A stretch of DNA of 8,251 nt from an uncultured Clostridia bacterium (GCA_946539625.1 CAMNHT010000051.1:1-8251), one strand, 5' to 3'. Positions 1 through 6,469 are shown, numbered from the stretch's first letter. A program made the numbers and translations. Notes: a model not told the origin generated them from the sequence alone.

Positions 1-343
1 AGAGATTCAGGATCGACTTGCCCACCAAGCTCACATGGATGGTCGCTTTGCCGTCTTTCACGGTGAGAATACCCATGCCCTTGTTCGCCTCGTTGACGTG
101 GAACATGGAGCTGTCCGTCTTGAACTCAGCCGTATAGGTTCCGTCGGGCAGGTCGATTTTGCTCTCGGGTTCTTCCGGTGCAGGCGCTTCGGTCGGCTCC
201 TGTACGGGCGCCTCGGTCGGTTTCTGCGTTGCTTCCGCCTCAGGCGGCGTTTCGATCGGCTTCTCCTCTGTCTTTGCACCGCAGGCGGCGAAAACCGCCG
301 CAAGCAGGATCACAAGCAGGGACAGCGCAATGATTCTTTTCAT
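1..343 (-). CDS. Small lipoprotein, 3' end outside the window
   Basis: The first 114 residues are visible and the gene continues past the left edge. It starts at an ATG preceded by an AAAGGA ribosome binding site, 21 bases after the stop of the tandem CbiK gene, so the two are almost surely cotranscribed. The protein opens with Met-Lys-Arg and a hydrophobic stretch to residue 20, then Cys21 in an FAAC context, which reads as a lipobox. Residues 22-60 are a Glu/Pro/Thr-rich linker with two 'PTEAP' repeats. From about residue 62 a folded domain begins with DGTYTAEF, then a 'DSSMFHVNEA' stretch and 'GILTVKDGKATIHVSL', a beta-rich pattern. I remember similar domains beside iron, haem or cobalamin uptake genes in gut Firmicutes but cannot name the family, so a ligand-binding role is inference. 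It should sit on the outer face of the cytoplasmic membrane. Confidence 0.85.
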   Translation of the reverse strand, partial: MKRIIALSLLVILLAAVFAACGAKTEEKPIETPPEAEATQKPTEAPVQEPTEAPAPEEPESKIDLPDGTYTAEFKTDSSMFHVNEANKGMGILTVKDGKATIHVSLVGKSILNL

Positions 344-364
344 AAGATCCTTTCCTTTTCTGTA

Positions 365-2674
365 TTATTCGGCGTTGATGACCGCGCCGGCATGCGCCAC
401 ATAGAGCGCCTGCACGTCCGCAATGCGGCCGAGACCTGCGATCTGCGTCTTGACCTCCAAGAACAGACCCGCTGCCGTAAACTGCGAAATCCAGGATTCC
501 GGATCGTCCGGATCCGCCATGTCGTTGTTCGCGTGATCGCCCGCAACGACCATCAGCGGACGGAGAACGACCTTGTCGTAGCCCGCCGCGTGGACCGCCT
601 CGATGATCGCTTCGCATGCGGTCTCCTCCGGCTCGCCCTCGACCGTGCCGATGAATACGTTCTTGCAGCCGAGCGTGTTCATCATGGTCTGCATCTGCGT
701 GTAGGTGACCTTCGCGGTGTGCGAGGTGCCGTGTCCCATGAACACGAACGCAACGCCGTCCGCCGCAGCCGCTTCGAGGGATTCGTAACCCGCGTCCTTG
801 ACCGCTTCCGCCGTGATCGCCTTTGCGACCGCTTCCTTGTCCTCGTTGACTTCCGCGCCGTCTGCGCCGACCTTGCCCAAAAGCGGCAGCGCAACCTTGA
901 CGGATTCGAACTTGTCCGCGTACTTTTCAACCGCCGCGCAAAGCTCGTCATATTCCGCGCCCTGCATCAGGTGCGTCGGCTGAATGACGAGGTTCTTGAC
1001 GCCGTTTGCGACTGCGCGTTCAAGCGCCTGATCCATGTTGTCGATCTTCTCGCCGTCGCGCGCCTGCACATGGTTGATGATGATCTGTGCGGTGAACGCT
1101 CTGCGAACCGACCAGTCCGGGAATGCCTTCTCAAGCGCCGCCTCGATGCCGCCGATGTCCTGCGCGCGGCTCTCGTTGAACGACGTGCCGAAGCTCACGA
1201 CGAGCAGCTCGTTTTCACCGATTTCGTCCGCGTTTCTCGGATCGTCCAGCTTTGCGTCGCCGGTGTCTCTGCCGAAGTAATCGGGATCGGCTTCCTCACC
1301 CTCGACGAGCTCCTTCTGCGCGTCGGTCAGCGCGTCCCATGCCGCCTTTGCCGCCGCGCACTGCGCGTCGGTCTCGTCCGTGCGCTCCTGCACGTAGATC
1401 GCGTCGATCAGTTCCGCGCATGCCGCTGCCGCGACATGATCCGGATCGAACTGTCTGATCGCTTCAAAAGCGTGCTCCACATAGATCTGCTGAATGTCCG
1501 GGATCCTGCCGAGTCCGGAGATACAGGCCGTGATGGCATCAAAGTATCCGCTTGCATCAAACTGGGAGAACCAGGATTCCGGATCCTCCATATCCGCCAT
1601 ATCGTTGTTTGCGTGATCGCCCGCAACGACCATCAGCGGCTGCAGCACGACCTTGGTGTAGCCCGCTTCATGGACCGCCTTGATGACGTTTTCGCAGGAG
1701 GTGGACTCCGGCTCGCCCTCGACGGTGCCGATAAACACGTTTTTGTAGCCGAGCTCGTTCATCATGGTCTGCATCTGGGAATAGGTGACCTTCGCCTTGT
1801 GCGAGGTGCCGTGTCCCATGAACACGAACGCAACGCCTTCTGCTTCTGCCGCTTCAAGCGTCTCATAACCTTCGCTCATCACCGCATCTGCAACGACTGC
1901 CTTTGCAACGCGTTCCTTGTCCGCGTTCACTTCCGTCGCATCCGCGCCGACGTCGCCGAGCAGCGGATTGGTGATATAAATGTCCATTTTATCGCTGTAC
2001 GCAAAAGCCGCTTCGCAAAGCTCGTCGTACTCCGCGCCCTGCATGAGGTGCGTGGGCTGGATCACGAGGGTCTTGACGCCGTTGCTGACCGCACGCTCCA
2101 TCGCCTGCTGCATGTTGTCGATCTTCTCACCGTCGCGCGCCTGTACGTGGTTGATGATGATCTGCGCGGTGAAGGCGCGTCTTACCGACCAGTCGGGATA
2201 AGCCTTCTCGAGCGCCGCCTCGATGCCGCCGATATCCTCCGCGCGGCTGTCGTTGAACGACGTGCCGAAGCTCACGACGAGCAGCTCGTTTTCGCCGATG
2301 CCGTCCTGGTTTCTCGGATTGTCAAGCGACGCGTCGCCGGTGTCTCTGCCGAAGTAATCGGGATCGGCCTCTTCGCCTTCCACGAGTTCCTTCTGGGCGT
2401 CGGTCAGCGCGTCCCACGCCGCCTTTGCCGCCGCGCACTGCGCGTCGGTCTCTTCCGTGCGCTCCTGCACGTAGATCGCGTCGATCAGCGCTGCAACTTC
2501 ATCCGCCTTCGCCTTGTCTTCCGCCGCGGCGTCGGGTTCTGCCGGCGCTTCGGTCGGTTCTGCCGGCGCTGCCGTCGGTTCTTCGGCCGGCTTCTCGGTC
2601 TGCCCGTTTACGCAGGCAAGCGCGAGCGCCGCAAACATTGCGATCGCCAGAATCAGAGCAATCGTCTTCTTCAT
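365..2674 (-). CDS. Lipoprotein with two tandem CbiK (sirohydrochlorin cobaltochelatase) domains
   Basis: A 769-residue protein. The start is the ATG at 2674, behind an AAGGAGG site at 2684-2690; an upstream in-frame ATG at 2824 lies inside the riboswitch leader and has no signal peptide, so it was not used. Residues 1-20 are a signal sequence, and Cys21 is the likely lipidated residue (ALAC, a weak lipobox). Residues 22-58 are a Pro/Glu/Ala linker. Two CbiK domains follow, about 126-402 and 485-762. Each is preceded by a near-identical ~60-residue module (63-122 and 422-481). CbiK inserts cobalt into sirohydrochlorin in the anaerobic B12 pathway, and the Salmonella enzyme uses two histidines (145 and 207). 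Both copies here keep the matching motifs: FMGHGTSH (His288, His648) and VAGDHANNDMA (His354, His714). Each chelatase domain has the length of a whole family member. Family enzymes are normally single-domain and cytoplasmic, although Desulfovibrio has a periplasmic CbiK. Export, doubling and B12 riboswitch control suggest a role in tetrapyrrole or metal scavenging at the cell surface rather than plain cobalamin synthesis; that is inference. Confidence 0.93.
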   Translation of the reverse strand: MKKTIALILAIAMFAALALACVNGQTEKPAEEPTAAPAEPTEAPAEPDAAAEDKAKADEVAALIDAIYVQERTEETDAQCAAAKAAWDALTDAQKELVEGEEADPDYFGRDTGDASLDNPRNQDGIGENELLVVSFGTSFNDSRAEDIGGIEAALEKAYPDWSVRRAFTAQIIINHVQARDGEKIDNMQQAMERAVSNGVKTLVIQPTHLMQGAEYDELCEAAFAYSDKMDIYITNPLLGDVGADATEVNADKERVAKAVVADAVMSEGYETLEAAEAEGVAFVFMGHGTSHKAKVTYSQMQTMMNELGYKNVFIGTVEGEPESTSCENVIKAVHEAGYTKVVLQPLMVVAGDHANNDMADMEDPESWFSQFDASGYFDAITACISGLGRIPDIQQIYVEHAFEAIRQFDPDHVAAAACAELIDAIYVQERTDETDAQCAAAKAAWDALTDAQKELVEGEEADPDYFGRDTGDAKLDDPRNADEIGENELLVVSFGTSFNESRAQDIGGIEAALEKAFPDWSVRRAFTAQIIINHVQARDGEKIDNMDQALERAVANGVKNLVIQPTHLMQGAEYDELCAAVEKYADKFESVKVALPLLGKVGADGAEVNEDKEAVAKAITAEAVKDAGYESLEAAAADGVAFVFMGHGTSHTAKVTYTQMQTMMNTLGCKNVFIGTVEGEPEETACEAIIEAVHAAGYDKVVLRPLMVVAGDHANNDMADPDDPESWISQFTAAGLFLEVKTQIAGLGRIADVQALYVAHAGAVINAE
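389..1411 (-). repeat. Tandem duplication, unit 2 (second linker plus CbiK domain)
   Basis: This encodes residues 422-762. It is the second copy of the ~1.02 kb unit and keeps both metal-site histidine motifs. Compared with unit 1 it differs mainly in the second half, around the PLLG region and the final ~70 residues. The duplication begins in the repeated linker (LIDAIYVQERT) and ends at the YVAHA/YVEHA motif just before the C-terminus, so exactly one linker-plus-domain module was copied. Confidence 0.93.
1469..2488 (-). repeat. Tandem duplication, unit 1 (N-terminal linker plus CbiK domain)
   Basis: This encodes residues 63-402 of the double CbiK protein. It matches unit 2 at 389-1411 with an offset of 1077 bases (359 codons). 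The 5' half of the unit is the better conserved: residues 75-115 and 160-188 are identical to 434-474 and 519-547. A one-codon indel before the PLLG motif shifts the rest to an offset of 360 codons. The two units are separated by 57 bases (1412-1468). Confidence 0.93.
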
Positions 2675-2700
2675 GATTTCTATCCTCCTTGATTCGCTTT

Positions 2701-2739
2701 GGAACGGTTTCGTTCCCGATGTATGTAATGCTTTTACAT
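2701..2739 (-). promoter_or_regulatory. Two small hairpins upstream of the CbiK ribosome binding site
   Basis: ATGTAA/TTACAT (2739-2734 with 2728-2723) and GGAACG/CGTTCC with an AAAC loop (2716-2701) lie in the minus-strand leader between the terminator and the AAGGAGG site. Neither covers the ribosome binding site. They may stabilise the read-through mRNA or be incidental. Confidence 0.4.
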
Positions 2740-2758
2740 CGCAAAAATCATCGGCACG

Positions 2759-2789
2759 AAAAAAGCCCTTCACCGAAACCGGCAAAGAG
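2759..2789 (-). terminator. Intrinsic terminator of the riboswitch expression platform
   Basis: On the minus strand, ten bases CTCTTTGCCG (2789-2780) pair with CGGTGAAGGG (2775-2766), with three G-U pairs, around a GTTT loop. A C and six Ts follow (2764-2759). It sits about 80 bases after the aptamer and about 85 bases before the CbiK start codon, where a B12-controlled attenuator would be. Which ligand state favours it cannot be read from sequence alone, but the usual logic is termination when cobalamin is bound. Confidence 0.82.
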
Positions 2790-2824
2790 ACTGCGTACAA
2801 AAGGCGCTCCGATAACGAAGCCAC

Positions 2825-2870
2825 GGTACGATCAATCCCTCGTGATCCGGAAAATTTCTTTTCCCGTACC
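2825..2870 (-). promoter_or_regulatory. Hairpin between aptamer and terminator
   Basis: GGTACG (2870-2865, minus) pairs with CGTACC (2830-2825). Nested inside is GGAAAA (2864-2859) paired with TTTTCC (2854-2849) around a GAAA tetraloop. A further GTACG copy lies downstream in GTACGCAG (2798-2791). The middle CGTAC could therefore pair with either side, which suggests alternative folds in the expression platform. Function is inferred. Confidence 0.5.
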
Positions 2871-3035
2871 AGCAGGCGGCAGGTTTCCCGGCTCGCGGCA
2901 TTTGATGCTGTCGCCTTCCCGATCGCTCAGTGGCTGCTTACGCGTGACAGCGTCGACCCGCATACGGTGACGAGATCGCACAGGCTCTTTCCTGTTTCCC
3001 TATTATCCGCCGCTTTCGCGGCGGCACCGACTGCT
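2871..3035 (-). promoter_or_regulatory. Cobalamin (B12) riboswitch aptamer
   Basis: Read on the minus strand, the aptamer begins with an AGCAG strand (3035-3031) that pairs with CTGCT (2875-2871) as P1. Next come CGGTGCC and a 7-bp GC hairpin with a GAAA loop (3024-3007), then AATAGGGAA, then a small hairpin ACAGG/CCTGT (2995-2980) followed by GC. The core then shows AGCCACTG (around 2935-2928) and CGGGAAGGCG (around 2921-2912), and it ends in a B12 box, GAGCCGGGAAACCTGCC (2894-2878). The order and spacing of AGGGAA, GCCACTG, GGGAAGGC and the B12 box match the Rfam-type cobalamin riboswitch. It lies between a strong promoter and the CbiK gene. One oddity is that the usual GGTGNAANTCC segment is replaced by a hairpin with an AAAGAG loop. 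Confidence 0.92.
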
Positions 3036-3051
3036 TTTTTCAATTTTCCTT

Positions 3052-3081
3052 ATTATATCCCTATCGTTCCCGCGTTGTCAA
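3052..3081 (-). promoter_or_regulatory. Promoter of the cobalamin-riboswitch/CbiK unit
   Basis: A perfect -35 TTGACA (3081-3076) and a perfect -10 TATAAT (3057-3052) on the minus strand are separated by 18 bases, placing the start of transcription near 3045, just before the riboswitch P1 strand. The -35 box is inside the last codons of the GH2 gene and the -10 lies directly after its stop codon. The resulting 5' leader is about 370 bases. Confidence 0.88.
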
Positions 3082-4752
3082 GATGCCGCGGCGGATCGCC
3101 TGCATTAGATCCGAAAGCTCCTCCGGCCGCACCTTCAAAACCGCGCGGTCGAAGGTAAAGAATCCGTTCGTTTCGTCCTCGACGTCGGAGACCTGCGTAT
3201 AGATCGCGCCGCACAAGCCCTGTTTTGCAAGCGGGATCAGCGAACCGTAAAGCGCACGCAGCGCTTTGATGAATGCTTCACGGGTCTCGTATTTACGGTA
3301 GCCGTAGGTCTTTTCCGTGTTGAAGCTGTGCTCCGGAAGCTTCCACACGTAACCGCCGAATTCACTCAAAAGCTGCGGACGCGGCTCCTTTCCGAGATGC
3401 AGCTTGTCAAAATAAATGTGTAAACTGTCCACGTCGCTTCTGCTTTGGTGAAACCATCCGGACGTGCTGTCGATAAACCTCGTCGGGTCAAGCGCTTTCA
3501 GAAAGGTATACGCGTCGTCCGCCGAGAACTGTCCCCATCCTTCGTTGAAGATCGTCCAGAGGCAGATGCACGGGTGGTTTTGAAGCTGCCGCACCGTCGC
3601 CGCCATGCTTTCCAGGAAGATGCGGCGCGTCTGTTCGTCGGGATTCGACCGCGCGTCCGAATGCTTCAAAAGCCGCACGGTCGGCAGGACCGTGTCACGC
3701 AGAAACCGATAGACGCCGTTATTCACCATATCCTGAAACACGATCATGCCGAGGCGGTCGCAATCGTAATAGAACTGCTCCGGTTCGATCTTGATGTGCT
3801 TTCGAAGCGTATTGAAGCCCAGCGATTTCATCGCAAGAATGTCCGTTTCAAAACCGTCCGGCGTCGCGGGCGTATACAGCCCGTCGCTCCAATAGCCCTG
3901 ATCGAGAAGACCGTTGAAAAAGGTCGGTCTGCCGTTCAGGCACAGGCGCAAAACGCCGTCGACCGTCTCGGTCGAGAGCGTACGCAGGGCGAAATAGGAT
4001 TCCACGCGATCCTCGCCGCATATCACGGCGAACCGATAGAGATACGGATCCTCCGGCGTCCACAGATGCGGCTCGGCGATTTCGATCCGCACGCGTCCGC
4101 CGCAAAGCGGGTATTCCTTTCCGTCAAGTGCAACGGCGCCGTCCGAAACGCCTTCCGCTTCGATCCCGACCCAATCAAGCCCGTTTGAAATGCGAAGCGC
4201 CGTGATCGCATGCTCGGGAATCGGTTCGAGCCAGACAGTTTGCCAGATGCCGGAGCAGGGCGTGTACCACATGCCGCCGCGTTTCACCTTTTGCTTACCG
4301 TAAGGGAAACGCGGATCGAGATCGTTCAAAACACGCACGACAAGCTCGTTTTCACCGTCATTCAGCGCGTCTGTGATATCTGCGGAAAACGGCAGATAGC
4401 CGTTATCATGCTCGCAAACCTTTGTGCCGTTGACCAGCACCATGGCTTTCCGCATCACCGCGCCGAAATGCAGCAGCACGCGTTTTCCTTTCCACGATTG
4501 CGGAACCGTGAACGTGCGCCGATAGGTCATCTGCTGTCCGATCGCGGGCGGTTCCTTTACGCCGGAAAGCAGGCTTTCCGCGCAAAACGGCACGCAAATC
4601 GTTGTGTGTGTGCCGCCGAATGAAAGGTCCCACGTTCCATTGAGGCAGAGCCAGTCCGTCCGCACCATCTGCGGACGCGGATACCGTTCCCACGGCACGT
4701 CCGGCAGCGCTTTCCCTTCCTTTGTATACAGCTGTTGACAGGTTTTTCTCAT
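3061..4752 (-). CDS. Glycoside hydrolase family 2 protein (beta-galactosidase/beta-glucuronidase-like)
   Basis: A 563-residue protein with the GH2 layout: a sugar-binding jelly-roll domain (about 32-180, with 'LNGTWDLSF' and 'GIWQTVWLEP'), an immunoglobulin-like domain (about 181-260) and a TIM-barrel catalytic domain (about 262-555). The acid/base is Glu404 in IFNEGWGQF and the nucleophile is probably Glu464 in LLSEFGGYVW. The late motif TQVSDVEDETNGFFTFDR is typical of the family. GH2 enzymes hydrolyse beta-galactosides, beta-glucuronides, beta-mannosides and similar; the exact sugar cannot be decided here. There is no signal peptide, so it should act in the cytoplasm on imported oligosaccharides. 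The ATG at 4752 has a GAGGTG ribosome binding site. The gene stands alone, divergent from the carboxypeptidase, and no terminator is seen after it other than the one inside the B12 leader. Confidence 0.93.
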   Translation of the reverse strand: MRKTCQQLYTKEGKALPDVPWERYPRPQMVRTDWLCLNGTWDLSFGGTHTTICVPFCAESLLSGVKEPPAIGQQMTYRRTFTVPQSWKGKRVLLHFGAVMRKAMVLVNGTKVCEHDNGYLPFSADITDALNDGENELVVRVLNDLDPRFPYGKQKVKRGGMWYTPCSGIWQTVWLEPIPEHAITALRISNGLDWVGIEAEGVSDGAVALDGKEYPLCGGRVRIEIAEPHLWTPEDPYLYRFAVICGEDRVESYFALRTLSTETVDGVLRLCLNGRPTFFNGLLDQGYWSDGLYTPATPDGFETDILAMKSLGFNTLRKHIKIEPEQFYYDCDRLGMIVFQDMVNNGVYRFLRDTVLPTVRLLKHSDARSNPDEQTRRIFLESMAATVRQLQNHPCICLWTIFNEGWGQFSADDAYTFLKALDPTRFIDSTSGWFHQSRSDVDSLHIYFDKLHLGKEPRPQLLSEFGGYVWKLPEHSFNTEKTYGYRKYETREAFIKALRALYGSLIPLAKQGLCGAIYTQVSDVEDETNGFFTFDRAVLKVRPEELSDLMQAIRRGILTTRER

Positions 4753-4774
4753 GTGTGCACCTCATTCTGTCTGC

Positions 4775-4803
4775 ATTATATCTCCTTCGCACATGGAAGT
4801 AAA
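4775..4803 (-). promoter_or_regulatory. Promoter of the GH2 gene
   Basis: On the minus strand, TTTACT (4803-4798), 17 bases and a perfect TATAAT (4780-4775) would start transcription near 4768, giving a leader of about 15 bases that contains the GAGGTG ribosome binding site. It shares the 145-base gap with the opposing carboxypeptidase promoter. Confidence 0.7.
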
Positions 4804-4862
4804 GAATGTTTGTCCTTCTGCGTATTCCGCTGCAGCCGATCAAAAGAAAGCAATGAAAAACC

Positions 4863-4891
4863 TTGTCAGTCTGCGGATTAGGTGCTATACT
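4863..4891 (+). promoter_or_regulatory. Promoter of the carboxypeptidase gene
   Basis: TTGTCA (4863-4868), a 17-base spacer and TATACT (4886-4891) make a good sigma-70/sigma-A type promoter. The expected start of transcription is about 4898, which is the A of the ATG, so the transcript would have essentially no 5' leader. Confidence 0.72.
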
Positions 4892-4897
4892 TTTTCC

Positions 4898-6469
4898 ATG
4901 AAACCGATTCGAATCACGCTTTTGTGGCTGCTGATCGCGTTGCTCCTTTTGCCTGCGGTCAGCTTTGCCGAAACGCACATCCATCTTGCCCCCGCTCCGA
5001 CGCCGGAAGAGACGCCGGAGCCTACGCCGACGCCCACGCCCACGCCGCCGTTCGGTATTTCGCTCGGCTACACCGACGAACAGCGGGAGGAGCACAGACG
5101 AACAAGCCGCAGCGTATTCGGCGGCGCGCGTGCGGACGGCATCTTTGTTGCCGATGCAAGCGACCTTTCACTTTGTTTTTACGCAAAACATGCCAACGAC
5201 ACCTATCCGAACGGCAGCACAACCAAGATCATGACCGCACTGCTCGCGATCGAAGCGCTGTCGATGGACGAGATTCTCATCACCCCGCGGGAAGCGACGC
5301 TGCTCGGCGGAACGAATACGATGCTCGGTCTCGTTCCGAACGAACCGATGTCTGTCGAAGATCTTCTCTACGGACTGATGCTCGTGTCCGGCAACGACTG
5401 CGCCATCACGCTCGCCTATCGGATGGACGGCTCGGAGGAAGCTTTTGCAGAGCGTATGAACGCACGCGCCGCCGAGCTCGGCATGGTCGATACGAATTTC
5501 ACAAACCCCTGCGGACGAAACGTCGGGGACAACCATTCTTCCCCCTACGACCTCGCGCTCCTGACGCAGGAGGCGCTGAAAAACGAGCAGTTCCGCAAGA
5601 TCGTCGCGACTGCGTCCTATACGATTCCCCCCAACGAAAAGCGCCGCGAATCCCTGCTGATCTACAACAGCAACCGTCTGGTCTCCGACGGACCTCCGCA
5701 CGATTATTACTGTCCGGAAGCGATCGGCGTCAAAACGGGCGCAACCGCGCTCGGTACCTGTCTCGTTGCCGCGGCGAGGCGTGAGGACGTCACGATCATC
5801 GTCGTACAGCTCGGTATGACCGAGGGAGACAACAAGTCAAAGCGATACGAGGAATTCGGGCGCGCGCTGCAATTCTTTAACTATATCTTTGCCAACGAAT
5901 ATGCAAATATCGACGCCAAGACAATGATCGGTTCGTATACGGACGTGATTTCCGTGAAAATGCCGTTTGAAACCGATCCGGAGCTTTGTAAGCTGAAGGT
6001 GCATGCGGACGTGCTCGGCGCGCATGCATACCGCGCGATCCGCGAGATGGACCTGCTCCTTGCCGGTGACGAAACATTTGACGTTACGATCGACGCGCAT
6101 GCCGAAGCCCCCGTCAAGGCCGGACGGCAGGTAGGAACCGTGACCTTCTCGTATCGCGGACGCGACTGGTTCACGCTTCCGCTGATCGCGGACGAAGCGC
6201 TTGCGATTCCCGCAACGCCCACCCCCATTCCGACTCCCGCGCCTGCGGACGCGCCGGCTACGCCGATGATCACGGACACAGACACGACGGTCGATACGCC
6301 CGTGCCGACGGGCACGCCTGCGCCGACTTCCGCGCCGACCGATCCGCCCATTGATCATCGCGCGGCGGAGAACAAGGCGGCAATGCAGATCCTTCTGCCG
6401 CTTGCCGGCGTGCTGGTCCTGCTCGTCGCCGCGCTGCTGATCCGCAGGCGGATCCAAAAACGCAGATGA
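4898..6469 (+). CDS. D-alanyl-D-alanine carboxypeptidase (peptidase S11, DacA/DacF type), membrane-anchored
   Basis: A 523-residue low-molecular-weight penicillin-binding protein that removes the terminal D-Ala from peptidoglycan stem peptides outside the cell. Residues 1-24 form a signal peptide with cleavage likely after SFA. Residues 32-51 are a Pro/Thr-rich spacer. The S11 catalytic domain spans about 75-325 with all three active-site motifs: STTK (Ser107, Lys110), SGN (164-166) and KTG (279-281). A beta-rich domain resembling PBP5_C follows (about 335-432), then a second Pro/Thr linker (437-485), a transmembrane helix (about 497-514) and an Arg/Lys-rich tail. Many family members hold the membrane through an amphipathic helix; here a true C-terminal helix is used. 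The start was chosen because it begins the signal peptide. An in-frame ATG at 4853 would add 15 non-signal-like residues and overlap the promoter. No proper ribosome binding site precedes 4898. Confidence 0.94.
   Translation: MKPIRITLLWLLIALLLLPAVSFAETHIHLAPAPTPEETPEPTPTPTPTPPFGISLGYTDEQREEHRRTSRSVFGGARADGIFVADASDLSLCFYAKHANDTYPNGSTTKIMTALLAIEALSMDEILITPREATLLGGTNTMLGLVPNEPMSVEDLLYGLMLVSGNDCAITLAYRMDGSEEAFAERMNARAAELGMVDTNFTNPCGRNVGDNHSSPYDLALLTQEALKNEQFRKIVATASYTIPPNEKRRESLLIYNSNRLVSDGPPHDYYCPEAIGVKTGATALGTCLVAAARREDVTIIVVQLGMTEGDNKSKRYEEFGRALQFFNYIFANEYANIDAKTMIGSYTDVISVKMPFETDPELCKLKVHADVLGAHAYRAIREMDLLLAGDETFDVTIDAHAEAPVKAGRQVGTVTFSYRGRDWFTLPLIADEALAIPATPTPIPTPAPADAPATPMITDTDTTVDTPVPTGTPAPTSAPTDPPIDHRAAENKAAMQILLPLAGVLVLLVAALLIRRRIQKRR

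Noticed and set aside
35..2692. 885-codon open frame on the plus strand
   Set aside because: It is antisense to the double CbiK gene. It mirrors the duplication, is rich in Arg, His, Leu and Val in the way of GC-rich shadow frames, and has no recognisable domain or ribosome binding site.
2742..2756. Five-codon leader peptide in the CbiK leader (ATG at 2752, minus)
   Set aside because: No ribosome binding site and too short to support; the terminator explains the control.
3007..3024. GC-rich 7-bp hairpin after GH2 as a terminator
   Set aside because: It is not followed by a U-tract and fits as the P2 hairpin of the cobalamin aptamer.
3445..4188. 247-codon plus-strand frame inside the GH2 gene
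   Set aside because: Antisense shadow of a well-supported enzyme; no motif and no ribosome binding site.
4760..4787. AAGGAG followed by ATG and a four-codon minicistron on the minus strand before GH2
   Set aside because: The ATG overlaps the -10 TATAAT, so it would not be in the transcript. Coincidence.
4751..4897. Extended N-terminus of the carboxypeptidase from 4751 or 4853
   Set aside because: It would bury the signal peptide and overlap the promoter. A start at 4853 was kept only as a weak alternative.
5019..5051. Pro/Thr repeat DNA (ACGCCG/ACGCCC units) as a possible tandem repeat locus
   Set aside because: It encodes the ordinary low-complexity linker of the carboxypeptidase; no other significance seen.
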